Shown: positions 1 through 8,681 of the stretch, piece by piece | Layout: each line of letters opens with the position of its first letter | Position numbering within the stretch: position 1 is the first letter of the stretch | Assembly: GCA_016715325.1 (NCBI GenBank) | Contig: JADKAL010000011.1 | Location: forward strand, 1-26,679 | Origin: Methylococcaceae bacterium | GTDB lineage: Bacteria; Pseudomonadota; Gammaproteobacteria; Methylococcales; Methylomonadaceae | DNA: 26,679 nt | Reading direction: 5' to 3' | Position numbers and translations under genes: made by a program | The notes under the pieces: model-generated | What the model saw: the letters and a program-made list of their open reading frames with translations, nothing else | What the model was told of the DNA's origin: nothing | Databases searched by the model: none

Positions 1-716
1 TGGTGATGATGCCCGCCATGATCGTGGCTGTGCCCGCTATGATTATGGTGTTCCAGACCGTTTTCGGCATGGCTACCTGATACAGCTGGCGATTCTACGT
101 TAGTAGACTCTACCGAATTGCCCGAATCGGCAGGTTTTTTTACCGAAACGCCGTAGCCGTAGACCATTAAACCGCCAAGATCGGCGCCTATGGATATGAG
201 CAAACAAAGTACGCCTGCTAACGTTATAAATACAGGGTTTGTTCCTGTTGACGAGGGACTTCCCCATCGCTTCATACGCCACGCCGATAAAACTAACGCC
301 AACGACAGCACTGCAATTCCGATATGTTCGTGTCGTTCCATAATGTCGTGAACATCTTCACTATGCTCGACCGATTCCGCCGCAAAAAGCCCGGCCAACA
401 CGGTAAATACAGCGGCAATAGTGCCCAAATATAACAACCAGCTAGCAAGATAGCGCCACTGCGCCTTTTTTAAACAAGTTCCTAGCAGCTCGAATATAAA
501 AAACGCGAAGAAAAAAGCAATCGGAAAATGAACAAATAACGGATGGATATTATCCATCGCGGCAATACCCGGCATAAGCGTCGCGAACATTTCAGGAGGC
601 GATTTGCCGAAGAGACTTTCTAAAAACTCTAACAAGCCTTCAAGGCTGCCAGCTAAACCTCCCCCCATTCCGCCGCCGTGAATAAAGAAAGAAACATTAT
701 TCGTCATAGTAATCAT
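1..716 (-). CDS. DUF2231 family membrane protein, His-rich C-terminus (3' end off window)
   Basis: The reading frame opens at ATG 716 (second in-frame ATG at 707; neither has a visible Shine-Dalgarno) and runs off the left edge, so at least 238 residues. After a glycine-rich N-terminus (HGGGMGGG) comes the sequence [18 protein letters not shown], which carries the HP-x-x-VHFP signature typical of DUF2231 membrane proteins. Four hydrophobic segments follow, with a short loop rich in His, Asp and Glu ([15 protein letters not shown]) between two of them. The last visible part is a hydrophilic tail with many His residues ([16 protein letters not shown]), which looks like a metal-binding tail. DUF2231 proteins are inner-membrane proteins often found near haem, copper or other metal-handling genes; the reaction is unknown. 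Role in metal or redox handling is inference from the His residues only. Same strand as truA, 60 bases downstream of it. Confidence 0.75.
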   Translation of the reverse strand, partial: MITMTNNVSFFIHGGGMGGGLAGSLEGLLEFLESLFGKSPPEMFATLMPGIAAMDNIHPLFVHFPIAFFFAFFIFELLGTCLKKAQWRYLASWLLYLGTIAAVFTVLAGLFAAESVEHSEDVHDIMERHEHIGIAVLSLALVLSAWRMKRWGSPSSTGTNPVFITLAGVLCLLISIGADLGGLMVYGYGVSVKKPADSGNSVESTNVESPAVSGSHAENGLEHHNHSGHSHDHGGHHH

Positions 717-776
717 ATAAACTTTGTTAAAAAAATTGTTACGAGAGTGTTTTATATCTTTGCGTGAGACAACGTT

Positions 777-1580
777 TTAGTTAAATCGTTTGATGTCGTC
801 GGGTAATATATTAAAGGCCGGATGTTTAAAGAGTCCGAAATGCGCAGGGTAATAGACCGATTCTAAATACAACCCGTAAGGCGGCGCTGTAACGCCGGCA
901 ACTTCGCGCTTTTTTGCCGCAAGTAACTCCAACGTCCACTCCGCCGGTTGTTTGCCTGAGCCGATGTCCATTAAAACACCGGCAATATTCCTCACCATAT
1001 GATGCAGAAATGCATTTGCACAGATCGAAAGAGTCACTTTATCTTTTTCACGGGAAACGTCAATAAAGTACATGTGTCGAAACGGACTCAACGATTGACA
1101 ACCTTTTGCTCTAAACGACGAGAAATCGTGATTACCGACAAGAGACTGGGCCGCCGTATGCATTAATTCGGCATCGAGCGGACGGTAAGACCATGTAGCT
1201 TGGTTATATTGCAGCGCCGATTTAACGGATCTGTTATGAATCACGTACCGGTAAAGTCTGGCTAAGGCACTCGATCTTGCGTGAAAATCTCCGGCTATCG
1301 GTTTTACCCATAAAATACGAATGTCGTCAGGCAGACCGCTATTCCCGCCAAGCAACCAAGCATCGCAACTGCGGGTCGCGAACGAATCGAAATGAACGAT
1401 TTGCTCTAATGCATGTACACCGGCATCCGTTCTGCCTGCACAGACAACCGATACCGGATGATCGGCCACTTTCGATAACGCCTTTTCCAATTCATTCTGG
1501 ATACTGCGACGGCTTGGCTGCCATTGCCAACCGGAATAGGCGCTTCCGTCGTATTCTACGCCGAGAACAAAACGATCCAT
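777..1580 (-). CDS. truA: tRNA pseudouridine(38-40) synthase TruA
   Basis: The 267-residue protein is of normal TruA length. It begins with the family pattern VEYDGSAYSGWQWQ (substrate RNA binding) and contains the catalytic motif AGRTDAGVHA, with the nucleophilic Asp at residue 52. Later motifs HHMVRNIAGVLMDIGSG and APPYGLYLESVYYP are also typical of TruA. The enzyme isomerises uridines at positions 38 to 40 of the anticodon stem of many tRNAs and acts in the cytoplasm as a dimer. It follows the YkuD-like gene after 73 bases on the same strand and could share transcription with rne and that gene. No oddities were seen. The identification is secure. Confidence 0.97.
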   Translation of the reverse strand: MDRFVLGVEYDGSAYSGWQWQPSRRSIQNELEKALSKVADHPVSVVCAGRTDAGVHALEQIVHFDSFATRSCDAWLLGGNSGLPDDIRILWVKPIAGDFHARSSALARLYRYVIHNRSVKSALQYNQATWSYRPLDAELMHTAAQSLVGNHDFSSFRAKGCQSLSPFRHMYFIDVSREKDKVTLSICANAFLHHMVRNIAGVLMDIGSGKQPAEWTLELLAAKKREVAGVTAPPYGLYLESVYYPAHFGLFKHPAFNILPDDIKRFN

Positions 1581-1653
1581 TTATGCCTTATGTGCGAGCA
1601 TAGGAAATATTAAAAAATCCATTTATCAAAATTACGCAGTGACGGTTTGATAG

Positions 1654-2142
1654 TTAAGGATGAATAAAGACTTTACCACCCGGTTGCACGCGATCAAAGA
1701 CCTCCAGAAGATCTGCATTTTTCATTCGAATGCAGCCGTGGGAGACCGGTGAGCCGATCAAATCTTCTTCCGGTGTGCCGTGGATATAGATATATCGCCA
1801 AAATGTATCGACATCTCCGTAACGATTTTTACCCGGTTCCAGTCCGCTTAACCAAAGAATACGCGTAAGTATCCAATCCCGATTCGGGTTTTGCCTTCCC
1901 AATTCCGCGGTATAGATTTCACCGGTTGGACGTCTTCCTAAAAACACAGTATTCAACGGTGCGTCTGAGCCGATTTTCGCTCTTATTCTGTGCCATCCTG
2001 TGGGCGTACATTCGCTCCCGCGTTTTTCACCAGCGCCGTTTTTTGCAGTTGAAACCGGATAGATTCCTTTCGGCTCACCGTTATCCAGAATGGTCAACAC
2101 TTGAGAAGCGATTGCAACATCCAAGATAATAGTGTGAGCCAT
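1654..2142 (-). CDS. YkuD-type L,D-transpeptidase-like protein
   Basis: This 162-residue protein has the YkuD catalytic signature: His121 in YIHGTPEE and Cys137 in SPVSHGCIRM, followed by the usual Arg and the NADLLEVFDRV helix. It is essentially a bare catalytic domain. No signal peptide or LysM domain is visible, although the N-terminus has a hydrophobic strand (TIILDVAIASQVLTIL). L,D-transpeptidases make 3-3 cross-links in peptidoglycan or attach proteins to it, normally in the periplasm. Lack of an export signal is unusual for such a role, so either export is atypical or the substrate is different. ATG 2142 is 22 bases downstream of the rne stop, with no clear ribosome binding site, which suggests translation coupled to or following rne. 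Confidence 0.85.
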   Translation of the reverse strand: MAHTIILDVAIASQVLTILDNGEPKGIYPVSTAKNGAGEKRGSECTPTGWHRIRAKIGSDAPLNTVFLGRRPTGEIYTAELGRQNPNRDWILTRILWLSGLEPGKNRYGDVDTFWRYIYIHGTPEEDLIGSPVSHGCIRMKNADLLEVFDRVQPGGKVFIHP

Positions 2143-2164
2143 ACACGAATCGACAAAGATCTAG

Positions 2165-4480
2165 TTAAGATTCTCCCGACGAATCGGAAGATACCGGGGT
2201 ATAAGCGGGCGCCGCTTCGTAACTCGTGCTTTCGCTCGACTCCCTTGAAGAACTTTCTTGCGACGTTTCCTGACCGTTCTCCCCTTCACTTCTTTTAAAG
2301 TTCGGATTACGCGGACGTCTTCTATTCGGTCCACGCCGGGAACCGTTTCTTTTGTTTCCGGAGCGCTGCGGTTTCTGTTCGTTAGTATTGTCTGTTACTG
2401 CGGAATCTTCTGGATTCGCTTTCACGGTGTTGTTCACTTCGCCGATTTCCGTGCGATCATTGTAAACCGGAACAGATTGCTCGATCTCATTGGGTGCTGA
2501 ATTGTTATCTTTATCCTCAACCTGAAACGGCGTAATACTTCGTTTTTCTTGTCTCTCTTGAGTATTTTGTCTGTTTTGATCTACAGGTCTTGCCTCTTGC
2601 GGTCCCGATGTGCGCGATTCATTAACTTTGTTCGGTCGGTTTTGGCGATTATCCCTGCTTTGTTGACTTCTTGGCGGACGATTATTATTCGCTTCCTTGC
2701 CGCGCTTATTATTTCGCGATCTAGCTCGACGATTTTCTTCGGATTGAGAACCGTTTCTGTTTGACTCAACCGCTGGTTCGCTTTCTTTTTTGGCGGACGA
2801 ACCTACTAATTTATGCCAAAAACGCTTAATCAAGCTAGCCGACTCGTTTTTACTAACGACCGGGGCAGGCGCTGGCGAGTCGTGCAAGAACTCCTTAACA
2901 ACCGCTTTATCCGATTTCGGTTTAACCTGCTGCGCAAAGTCAGGGATAGTAATGTCTTCCGTTTTGATTTGCACATAACTCGGCTTTTCATCCGCACCTT
3001 CTTTCTCTTTGATACGATCAATCGCATAAGCCGGTGTTTCTAAATGTTTGCTAGGCAAAATGACGATATCGACTTCCAGTCTTTTTTCTATATTTTCAAT
3101 GGCGCTGCGTTTTTCATTCAATAAAAACGTCGCACACTCTATGGATAGATGGGCAATTACTTTTTCAGTCCCTTTTTTCATCGCCTCTTCTTCCAGCAAG
3201 CGCAGAACCGATAATGCTACGGACTCGACATTGCGGATGGTGCCTTGCCCTTTACAACGCGGGCACGTTATCTGAGTAGAATCGCCTAAAGATGGCCGCA
3301 TCCGTTGTCTGGACATCTCCAATAATCCGAATCGGGAAATCCGGCTAGTCTGAATGCGAGCGCGGTCGATTTTCAAGGCATCGCGCAGGTGATTTTCCAC
3401 AATGCGCTGATTTTTATTCGACATCATGTCTATGAAGTCGATAACAAACAACCCGCCTAAATCTCGAAGCCTGAGTTGACGGGCAATTTCGTCGGCAGCC
3501 TCAATATTGGTATTGAGCGCTGTTTCTTCAATATCGCTGCCTTTGGTTGCGCGTGCCGAGTTAATATCGATTGATGTTAAAGCTTCGGTATGATCGATTA
3601 CAATCGAGCCGCCCGAGGGTAAAGAAACTTCACGCCCGTAAGCGACTTCGATTTGAGATTCGATTTGATAACGGTTAAACAGCGGAACAGCGTCTTGATA
3701 CAGCTTCGCTTTGGAAAGCAAATGCGGCATCACTTGGCGCAAAAAATTCTGCACCAGCTTGAAGGACTCTTCTTTATCGATCAAAATTTCGTCGATATTA
3801 CCGCGCAGGTGATCGCGCAACGCCCGTATGATGACATTACTTTCCTGGAAGACGAGAAACGGGGCGACCTGTTCGGTTGAGGAACGTTCGATGGCATCCC
3901 ACAACTGTAATAGATAATTAAGATCCCATTGGAGCTCTTCTGCGTTTTTTCCGCAGCCGGCAGTTCTTACGATCATACCCATCGACTCGGGTATTTCAAG
4001 ACTGGCCACAACTTCGCGCATGTCATTACGCGTGTCGCCTTCTATCCGTCTGGAAATGCCGCCCGCTTTGGGATTATTCGGCATCAGCACCAGATAAGTT
4101 CCCGCTAAACTGATATAGGTCGTTAACGCAGCGCCTTTATTGCCGCGTTCCTCTTTCTCGATTTGAACAAGAATTTCCTGACCTTCTTTTAGTTGATCTT
4201 TAATAGACTTACGGCGATTATCGCCTTCATCGTCGTCTTGTGAATGTAGATAACTGGGCGAAATTTCTTTAAATGGCAGGAAGCCGTGTTTTTCGGCTCC
4301 ATAATTGACAAAAGCCGCTTCGAGACTGGGTTCTACCCGAGTAATGATGCCTTTGTATATGTTAGATTTTTTTTGTTCCTTAGAGGGTACCTCTATATCG
4401 AAATCATAGAGTTTTTGTCCATCTACCAAAGCAACCCGCAGTTCTTCCGCCTGCGTAGCATTGATAAGCATTCTTTTCAT
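2165..4480 (-). CDS. rne: Ribonuclease E
   Basis: The first 510 or so residues match the RNase E catalytic half: the start [21 protein letters not shown], an S1 RNA-binding domain (about 37-120) and the DNase I-like part with [10 protein letters not shown] and FVIDFIDMM. The latter two contain the two metal-binding Asp residues. The zinc-link CPRCKGQG has Cys406 and Cys409, almost the same positions as in E. coli. Residues from about 520 to 771 are low-complexity and hydrophilic, rich in Arg, Asn, Ser and Glu, with two Arg-rich stretches likely to bind RNA. This tail is much shorter than in E. coli (1061 residues total), so degradosome partner sites cannot be assumed. The enzyme starts bulk mRNA decay and matures rRNA and tRNA. 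ATG 4480 is preceded by AAGGAAAT at a good distance. Confidence 0.96.
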   Translation of the reverse strand: MKRMLINATQAEELRVALVDGQKLYDFDIEVPSKEQKKSNIYKGIITRVEPSLEAAFVNYGAEKHGFLPFKEISPSYLHSQDDDEGDNRRKSIKDQLKEGQEILVQIEKEERGNKGAALTTYISLAGTYLVLMPNNPKAGGISRRIEGDTRNDMREVVASLEIPESMGMIVRTAGCGKNAEELQWDLNYLLQLWDAIERSSTEQVAPFLVFQESNVIIRALRDHLRGNIDEILIDKEESFKLVQNFLRQVMPHLLSKAKLYQDAVPLFNRYQIESQIEVAYGREVSLPSGGSIVIDHTEALTSIDINSARATKGSDIEETALNTNIEAADEIARQLRLRDLGGLFVIDFIDMMSNKNQRIVENHLRDALKIDRARIQTSRISRFGLLEMSRQRMRPSLGDSTQITCPRCKGQGTIRNVESVALSVLRLLEEEAMKKGTEKVIAHLSIECATFLLNEKRSAIENIEKRLEVDIVILPSKHLETPAYAIDRIKEKEGADEKPSYVQIKTEDITIPDFAQQVKPKSDKAVVKEFLHDSPAPAPVVSKNESASLIKRFWHKLVGSSAKKESEPAVESNRNGSQSEENRRARSRNNKRGKEANNNRPPRSQQSRDNRQNRPNKVNESRTSGPQEARPVDQNRQNTQERQEKRSITPFQVEDKDNNSAPNEIEQSVPVYNDRTEIGEVNNTVKANPEDSAVTDNTNEQKPQRSGNKRNGSRRGPNRRRPRNPNFKRSEGENGQETSQESSSRESSESTSYEAAPAYTPVSSDSSGES

Positions 4481-5005
4481 TATATTTCCTTTTTATATAC
4501 TGCTCCAATATCCAGATTTTACTGATGTAGACCGTTGTTTCTACCGCGCCAATTTAATTAATGCAACGCGGCTTTTCAGGCGGCTTCGTTGTTTCATAAT
4601 TTATTAATGGTTGTTAGTTATTAAGCGGCTTGTCCGGTATCACGACCCTAATGTCTGCCATCTAGTCTAATAAAGTAAATATCAGCTCGGGCGGTGCATA
4701 GTTCCTAACTAAGCTAGTCGTCTATTGTCAGTCGTAAACGTAAAGTCTGTGTTGGACAGGTTAATTTAGTAATTCATTCGTCATGGGTGAATGATCAACC
4801 CGAAAATTCTTGCGGCTGAGGTGTCGGTTATATTTAAAATATACGCATTAGTTCATCATCAGCTCACTCTATCTTTAAGTCCTGTTCTAAAGAATCCTTA
4901 AAGAATCGACTATTTTTATTTAAAGCTTGAATAATATAGCAACCTTATTGCTTTTCATCAATTTAAACAATCAAAACAGCCGATATACTGGTATTATTTA
5001 CGGTT
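4481..5005. promoter_or_regulatory. Divergent rne / rluC intergenic region, likely long rne 5' leader
   Basis: These 525 bases hold no convincing gene. They separate divergent rne and rluC, as in E. coli, where a long structured leader of rne mediates autoregulation by RNase E cleavage. Visible here: on the rne-sense strand a small hairpin with arms GTAGA/TCTAC around an AACAACGG loop (4530-4547), and a perfect 8-bp inverted repeat TCTTTAAG/CTTAAAGA at 4872-4879 and 4897-4904. For rluC a possible -10 box TATACT lies at 4984-4989, and no Shine-Dalgarno precedes ATG 5006. Functional similarity to the enterobacterial rne leader is inferred from position and length only, not from sequence match. 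Confidence 0.45.
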
Positions 5006-5965
5006 ATGAAGACTGAACAACAAACTATTGCACCCAAAGTTCAATGGGTGGAAATCACCGAAGATAATAGCGAACAAAGGCTGGATAACTTCCTCATTAC
5101 GCGTTTAAAAGGCGTACCCAAAAGCTGTATTTACCGAATTGTTCGCAAGGGCGAAGTCAGAGTAAATAAAGGTCGTGTCGATGTTAAGTATCGCTTAGCC
5201 GTCGGCGACATTGTCAGAATTCCGCCGGTAAGACAGTCTGAAAACGAAGCGCAAACACCGGTTAATAAAACAGTTACTAACCTGTTGTTGCAAAGCATTT
5301 TGTATGAGGACGAAGCGATTCTGGTCATCAATAAGCCTCCAGGTTTAGCCGTGCACGGCGGCAGCGGGGTAGATTCCGCCGTTATCGAAGGCTTAAGAGA
5401 CATTAATCCCGATCAGCGTTTTCTCGAACTGGTGCATCGGCTTGATAGAGATACGTCCGGATGTTTATTGATTGCAAAAAAACGGAGCGCTTTACGGATA
5501 TTGCACGAACAATTTCGTGAAGATACCGTTTCTAAGACTTATCTTGCTATATTATCGGGACAGTGGGCCAAAAAGGAAGCGGTGGTTAACCAGCCCTTAC
5601 TGAAAAATGTCAGCAAGGGCGGAGAACGAATGGTCGTCATTAGTCAACAAGGCAAAAAGTCGGAAACCCTATTCAAACGCCTGAAGTTATATCAAGAGGC
5701 AACCTTGGTGCAAGTTGCGCCCAAAACCGGCAGAACCCACCAAATCCGCGTTCATGCCGCCTTCTTGAATCATCCGATAATCGGCGACGAACGTTACGGC
5801 TTCGATCAAGCGAATAAAAACTTTAAAACCAAAGGCTATAAACGAATGTTCCTCCATGCAGAAACGTTGGCATTCAATCACCCTGTTACGGGAAATCCTA
5901 TAAAGTTTTCAGCACCCTTACCACAACACTTTAATAATTTTATCGGCAATGAAAAAGAGATTTGA
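5006..5965 (+). CDS. rluC: 23S rRNA pseudouridine synthase RluC
   Basis: The 319-residue protein has an N-terminal S4 RNA-binding domain (about residues 24-80: RLDNFLITRLKGVPKSCIY and the VNKGRV turn). A RluA-family catalytic domain follows, with the motif HRLDRDTSG, whose Asp147 is the catalytic residue, and the later motif KTGRTHQIRVHAAFLNHPI. RluC makes pseudouridines at positions 955, 2504 and 2580 of 23S rRNA (E. coli numbering). Placement divergent from rne supports RluC rather than RluD. It opens an operon with the HAD and S49 peptidase genes; its end overlaps the HAD gene by 17 bases, which suggests translational coupling. Confidence 0.95.
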   Translation: MKTEQQTIAPKVQWVEITEDNSEQRLDNFLITRLKGVPKSCIYRIVRKGEVRVNKGRVDVKYRLAVGDIVRIPPVRQSENEAQTPVNKTVTNLLLQSILYEDEAILVINKPPGLAVHGGSGVDSAVIEGLRDINPDQRFLELVHRLDRDTSGCLLIAKKRSALRILHEQFREDTVSKTYLAILSGQWAKKEAVVNQPLLKNVSKGGERMVVISQQGKKSETLFKRLKLYQEATLVQVAPKTGRTHQIRVHAAFLNHPIIGDERYGFDQANKNFKTKGYKRMFLHAETLAFNHPVTGNPIKFSAPLPQHFNNFIGNEKEI

Positions 5966-6599
5966 CCTGATTGTTTTCGATTGGGACGGCACCCTTATTA
6001 ATACGATAGACTGGATTGCCTATTGTTTGCAAAATGCCGGTGAGCAATACGGTTTTCTCAAACCTGAACTGCAAGCGGCGAAAGATGTCATAGGTCTGTG
6101 TATCGATAACGCCGTAGCCGCTTTATATCCCGATGCGGACGGCGACACGCAAAAGAAAATTGTGACACTATACAGTCAAACTTATGCGTCAAAAAAGCTC
6201 AGTCAAGACGACTTTTTTCCCGGCGTTTACGAAATGCTCCTTAAATATAAAGAATCGGGTTACAAATTGGCCGTTGCTACAGGCAAAACCAGACCGGGCT
6301 TAACACAAGCACTGTCCGCAACTAAAACGGAAAATCTTTTCGATATTACCCGTTGTGCGGACGAAACCGCATCAAAACCCGATCCTAAAATGTTGCATGA
6401 AATTATGGCGCATACTCATTCCCCACCTGAACGGACGTTGATGGTCGGCGATTCCATTCACGACTTAAAAATGGCGCACAACGCAAAAATCGCATCAATC
6501 GGCGTGACCTGCGGCGCTAACGATCAAGAATCTTTATTAAAGTACGAGCCATTGTACTGTTTGCAAAAACCGACAGAACTGTTAAACATTATTATTTAA
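5949..6599 (+). CDS. HAD-superfamily phosphatase, phosphoglycolate phosphatase-like
   Basis: The 216-residue protein has the HAD motifs in order: DWDGTL at residues 11-16 (nucleophile Asp11, acid/base Asp13), VATGK at about 115 (motif II), the Lys of SKPDP (motif III) and VGDSIHDLKMA (motif IV). The helical cap lies between motifs I and II, as in subfamily IA enzymes such as Gph. The substrate cannot be read from sequence; a small phosphorylated metabolite is likely. The same type of gene sits between rluC and the S49 peptidase gene in Pseudomonas, so the context is conserved. It overlaps rluC by 17 bases and ends 11 bases before the peptidase start. Confidence 0.9.
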   Translation: MKKRFDLIVFDWDGTLINTIDWIAYCLQNAGEQYGFLKPELQAAKDVIGLCIDNAVAALYPDADGDTQKKIVTLYSQTYASKKLSQDDFFPGVYEMLLKYKESGYKLAVATGKTRPGLTQALSATKTENLFDITRCADETASKPDPKMLHEIMAHTHSPPERTLMVGDSIHDLKMAHNAKIASIGVTCGANDQESLLKYEPLYCLQKPTELLNIII

Positions 6600-6610
6600 G
6601 GTATTAGTTG

Positions 6611-7585
6611 ATGGATAGCCAATCGAATAATCAAAACAATCCGACAACCGAAAAATCCGGCTGGGAACGCGAACTCGTTGAAAAACTAGCTTTTGCAGCC
6701 ATTACCGAACAACGGCGCGCCAGACGATGGGGCATATTTTTCAAAATGCTCATGTTTACTTATCTTCTAGCCGTATTCGGCGTCGCCATGTATCCCAAAT
6801 TCAAGCAAGAGATGCAAGTTAACGGCAAATATCACACTGCGGTTGTTAACTTAACGGGAATGATTGCCGAAGACCAGAACGCTAATGCGGACAGTATTAT
6901 CGGCAGCCTAAGAGAAGCCGCAAAAGATAAGAATACGAAAGGCATTATCATTCATGCCAATTCGCCCGGCGGCAGTCCGGTGCAATCCGCTTATATCTAC
7001 GATGAAATAAAAAAAATCAAAAAAGAACACTCGGAGATGCCTATACACGCCGTTGTTAGCGACATTTGCGCATCTGGCTGCTATTACATCGTCTCGGCCG
7101 TAGATAAAATTTACGCCAGCCCGGCCAGCTTAATCGGATCGATCGGCGTCATTATGGATAGCTTCGGTTTTGTCGAAACTATGCAGAAATTAGGCGTTGA
7201 ACGCCGTTTATTGACCGCCGGCGCTCACAAAGCACTTCTCGACCCATTTTCTCCCTCAAAACCGGAAGAGAACCAGTACATGCAAACGTTAATTAACCAA
7301 GTCCATCAACAATTTATCAATGCTGTCAAAACCGGGAGAGGAAACAGGCTTAAAGAAACGCCCGATATGTTTTCAGGCTTGGTGTGGACGGGTGAAGAAA
7401 GCATTAAACTCGGCGTCATAGACGCACTGGGCAGCGACGATTTCGTCGCAAAAGAAGTCATCGGCGCCGAAACACTGGTCGATTTTACCCAGCAAGAACG
7501 TTTAGTAGATCGGATTGCCGGAAAATTAGGCGCCTCATTCGGCTTAGGACTAAAAAACATGACAGCTAACTGGTTGCTCCGCTAA
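6611..7585 (+). CDS. sppA: S49 family signal peptide peptidase (SppA type)
   Basis: The chosen start is ATG 6611, with AAGG about 9 bases upstream; a TTG one codon before is less likely. The 324-residue protein has a hydrophilic N-terminus, one membrane segment (about 45-61, MLMFTYLLAVFGVAMY) and then a periplasmic ClpP-fold protease domain. Motifs include IIIHANSPGGSP, SDICASGCYYIVSA with the nucleophilic Ser155, and TAGAHKALLDPFSP with the general base Lys207, the Ser/Lys dyad of the short, single-domain SppA. Such enzymes clear cleaved signal peptides from the inner membrane. It is the last gene of the rluC operon. The usual second Gly of ASGGYY is Cys here, a mild variation. Confidence 0.9.
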   Translation: MDSQSNNQNNPTTEKSGWERELVEKLAFAAITEQRRARRWGIFFKMLMFTYLLAVFGVAMYPKFKQEMQVNGKYHTAVVNLTGMIAEDQNANADSIIGSLREAAKDKNTKGIIIHANSPGGSPVQSAYIYDEIKKIKKEHSEMPIHAVVSDICASGCYYIVSAVDKIYASPASLIGSIGVIMDSFGFVETMQKLGVERRLLTAGAHKALLDPFSPSKPEENQYMQTLINQVHQQFINAVKTGRGNRLKETPDMFSGLVWTGEESIKLGVIDALGSDDFVAKEVIGAETLVDFTQQERLVDRIAGKLGASFGLGLKNMTANWLLR

Positions 7586-7623
7586 TAATTCAGACTGTAT
7601 TCAGAGAGATCAACTACACTTTA

Positions 7624-7660
7624 CCGAAATATTCGATAAATAATTAATCGGTTATTTCGG
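7624..7660 (+). promoter_or_regulatory. Stem-loop between the peptidase gene and the PepSY gene
   Basis: Arms CCGAAATA (7624-7631) and TATTTCGG (7653-7660) pair perfectly. After a 2x2 internal loop a second stem CGAT/ATCG closes an AT-rich 9-base loop. No T-run follows on either strand, so it is not a canonical intrinsic terminator. It lies 31 bases before the PepSY ATG and could be a leader structure, an operator, or a degenerate terminator for the upstream operon. Confidence 0.45.
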
Positions 7661-7691
7661 GAAGATAGTTATCTTTGAAGTAGTGAAAACC

Positions 7692-7949
7692 ATGAAAGTA
7701 GCGGCCTTATTTCTAATACTAATTGCACTGTCCAATACCTGCCGGGCTGAAGACCCTTTAGTTCCGGCGCGGGTCAGCCTCGACGAGGCGACACGACAGG
7801 TATTAAAAGAAGGCAACAAACGAGTTTTGGGCGCCTCGACTGAAATTATCGACGGGAAAGAGGTTCATATTATCAAGGTTTTAACACCCGACGGACACAT
7901 CCAACATTACAAAATCGATGCCGAAACTGGCGCGACTATCAGTCAATAA
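7692..7949 (+). CDS. Small exported PepSY-domain protein
   Basis: From ATG 7692 (GAAG about 11 bases upstream; GTG 7683 is an alternative) the protein has 85 residues. It opens with a signal peptide ending near SNTCRAED, probably cleaved after Ala. The rest is one PepSY unit: RVSLDEATRQVLKEGN, a central strand, then HIIKVLTPDGHIQHYKIDAETGATIS, which is the typical YxVDAxTGxI ending. PepSY proteins act outside the cytoplasm, and some restrain proteases or modulate partner membrane proteins. It lies 45 bases upstream of a response regulator and a PhoQ-like kinase; small PepSY genes next to such pairs are common, so a role as sensor accessory or as regulated output is likely (inference). Confidence 0.85.
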   Translation: MKVAALFLILIALSNTCRAEDPLVPARVSLDEATRQVLKEGNKRVLGASTEIIDGKEVHIIKVLTPDGHIQHYKIDAETGATISQ

Positions 7950-7994
7950 ATCTCTATTCGCTTTTTTCGTGGAGTGAAATGTTAAGGAGAACCC

Positions 7995-8663
7995 ATGCGT
8001 ATTCTGGTCGTTGAAGACGAAATAATACTATGCAGCCAAATCCATGAATATTTGGAAGCGAAAGGCTTTGCAGTCGATACCGCCAATACCGGTCAAGACG
8101 GCTATTTTATGGGCAAGGAATATCCGGTCGATGCCGCTATTATCGACATCGGCTTACCCGATTTTTCAGGAATCGAGCTCATCAAACGCTTACGAAAAGA
8201 TAAAATCACACTACCGATCCTTATTTTAACGGCGCGCAGCCGGTGGCAAGAAAAAGTCGAAGGTCTGGAAGCCGGTGCGGACGACTATTTGGTAAAGCCT
8301 TTTCATTACGAAGAACTCTTGGCTCGCATCAATGCGTTAATCCGTAGATCAGCCGGGCAAGCACAACCGGTGCTCGTTCACGACAACATCGAACTGAATA
8401 CCGTCACACAAGAAGTGACCGTTTCCGGCGCGAAATTGGAATTAACGGCTTATGAGTATAAGGTTTTGGAATATCTCATGTTCCGAAAAGGCGAGCTTAT
8501 CTCGAAAACCGTTCTGACCGCGCATATATACGACGAAGACTTTGACCGGGATAGCAACGTTATCGAGGTCTTCATCGGGCGTTTACGAAAAAAACTCGAC
8601 CCCGACGGCACCCGCAAACCGATTGAAACCTTACGCGGAAGAGGCTACCGTATCCCGCTGTAA
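7995..8663 (+). CDS. OmpR/PhoP-family response regulator
   Basis: The 222-residue protein has a receiver domain (1-115) with the acidic pair Glu7-Asp8, phospho-acceptor Asp51 in IIDIGLPD, Thr in LTARS and Lys in VKPFHYEEL. A C-terminal OmpR-type winged helix (about 127-222) follows, ending ETLRGRGYRIPL. Ribosome site AAGGAG stands 6 bases before ATG 7995. It is followed after 18 bases by the histidine kinase gene and is surely its partner. The pairing with a kinase of PhoQ type suggests a PhoP-like regulator responding to divalent cations, cationic peptides or envelope state; the exact signal cannot be read from this sequence. Confidence 0.94.
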   Translation: MRILVVEDEIILCSQIHEYLEAKGFAVDTANTGQDGYFMGKEYPVDAAIIDIGLPDFSGIELIKRLRKDKITLPILILTARSRWQEKVEGLEAGADDYLVKPFHYEELLARINALIRRSAGQAQPVLVHDNIELNTVTQEVTVSGAKLELTAYEYKVLEYLMFRKGELISKTVLTAHIYDEDFDRDSNVIEVFIGRLRKKLDPDGTRKPIETLRGRGYRIPL

Positions 8664-8681
8664 GCAGCTTTAGCCTATTGA

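Noticed and set aside
1277..1603. 108-residue plus-strand frame across truA
   Set aside because: Antisense to a certain truA gene, no ribosome site, no family motif.
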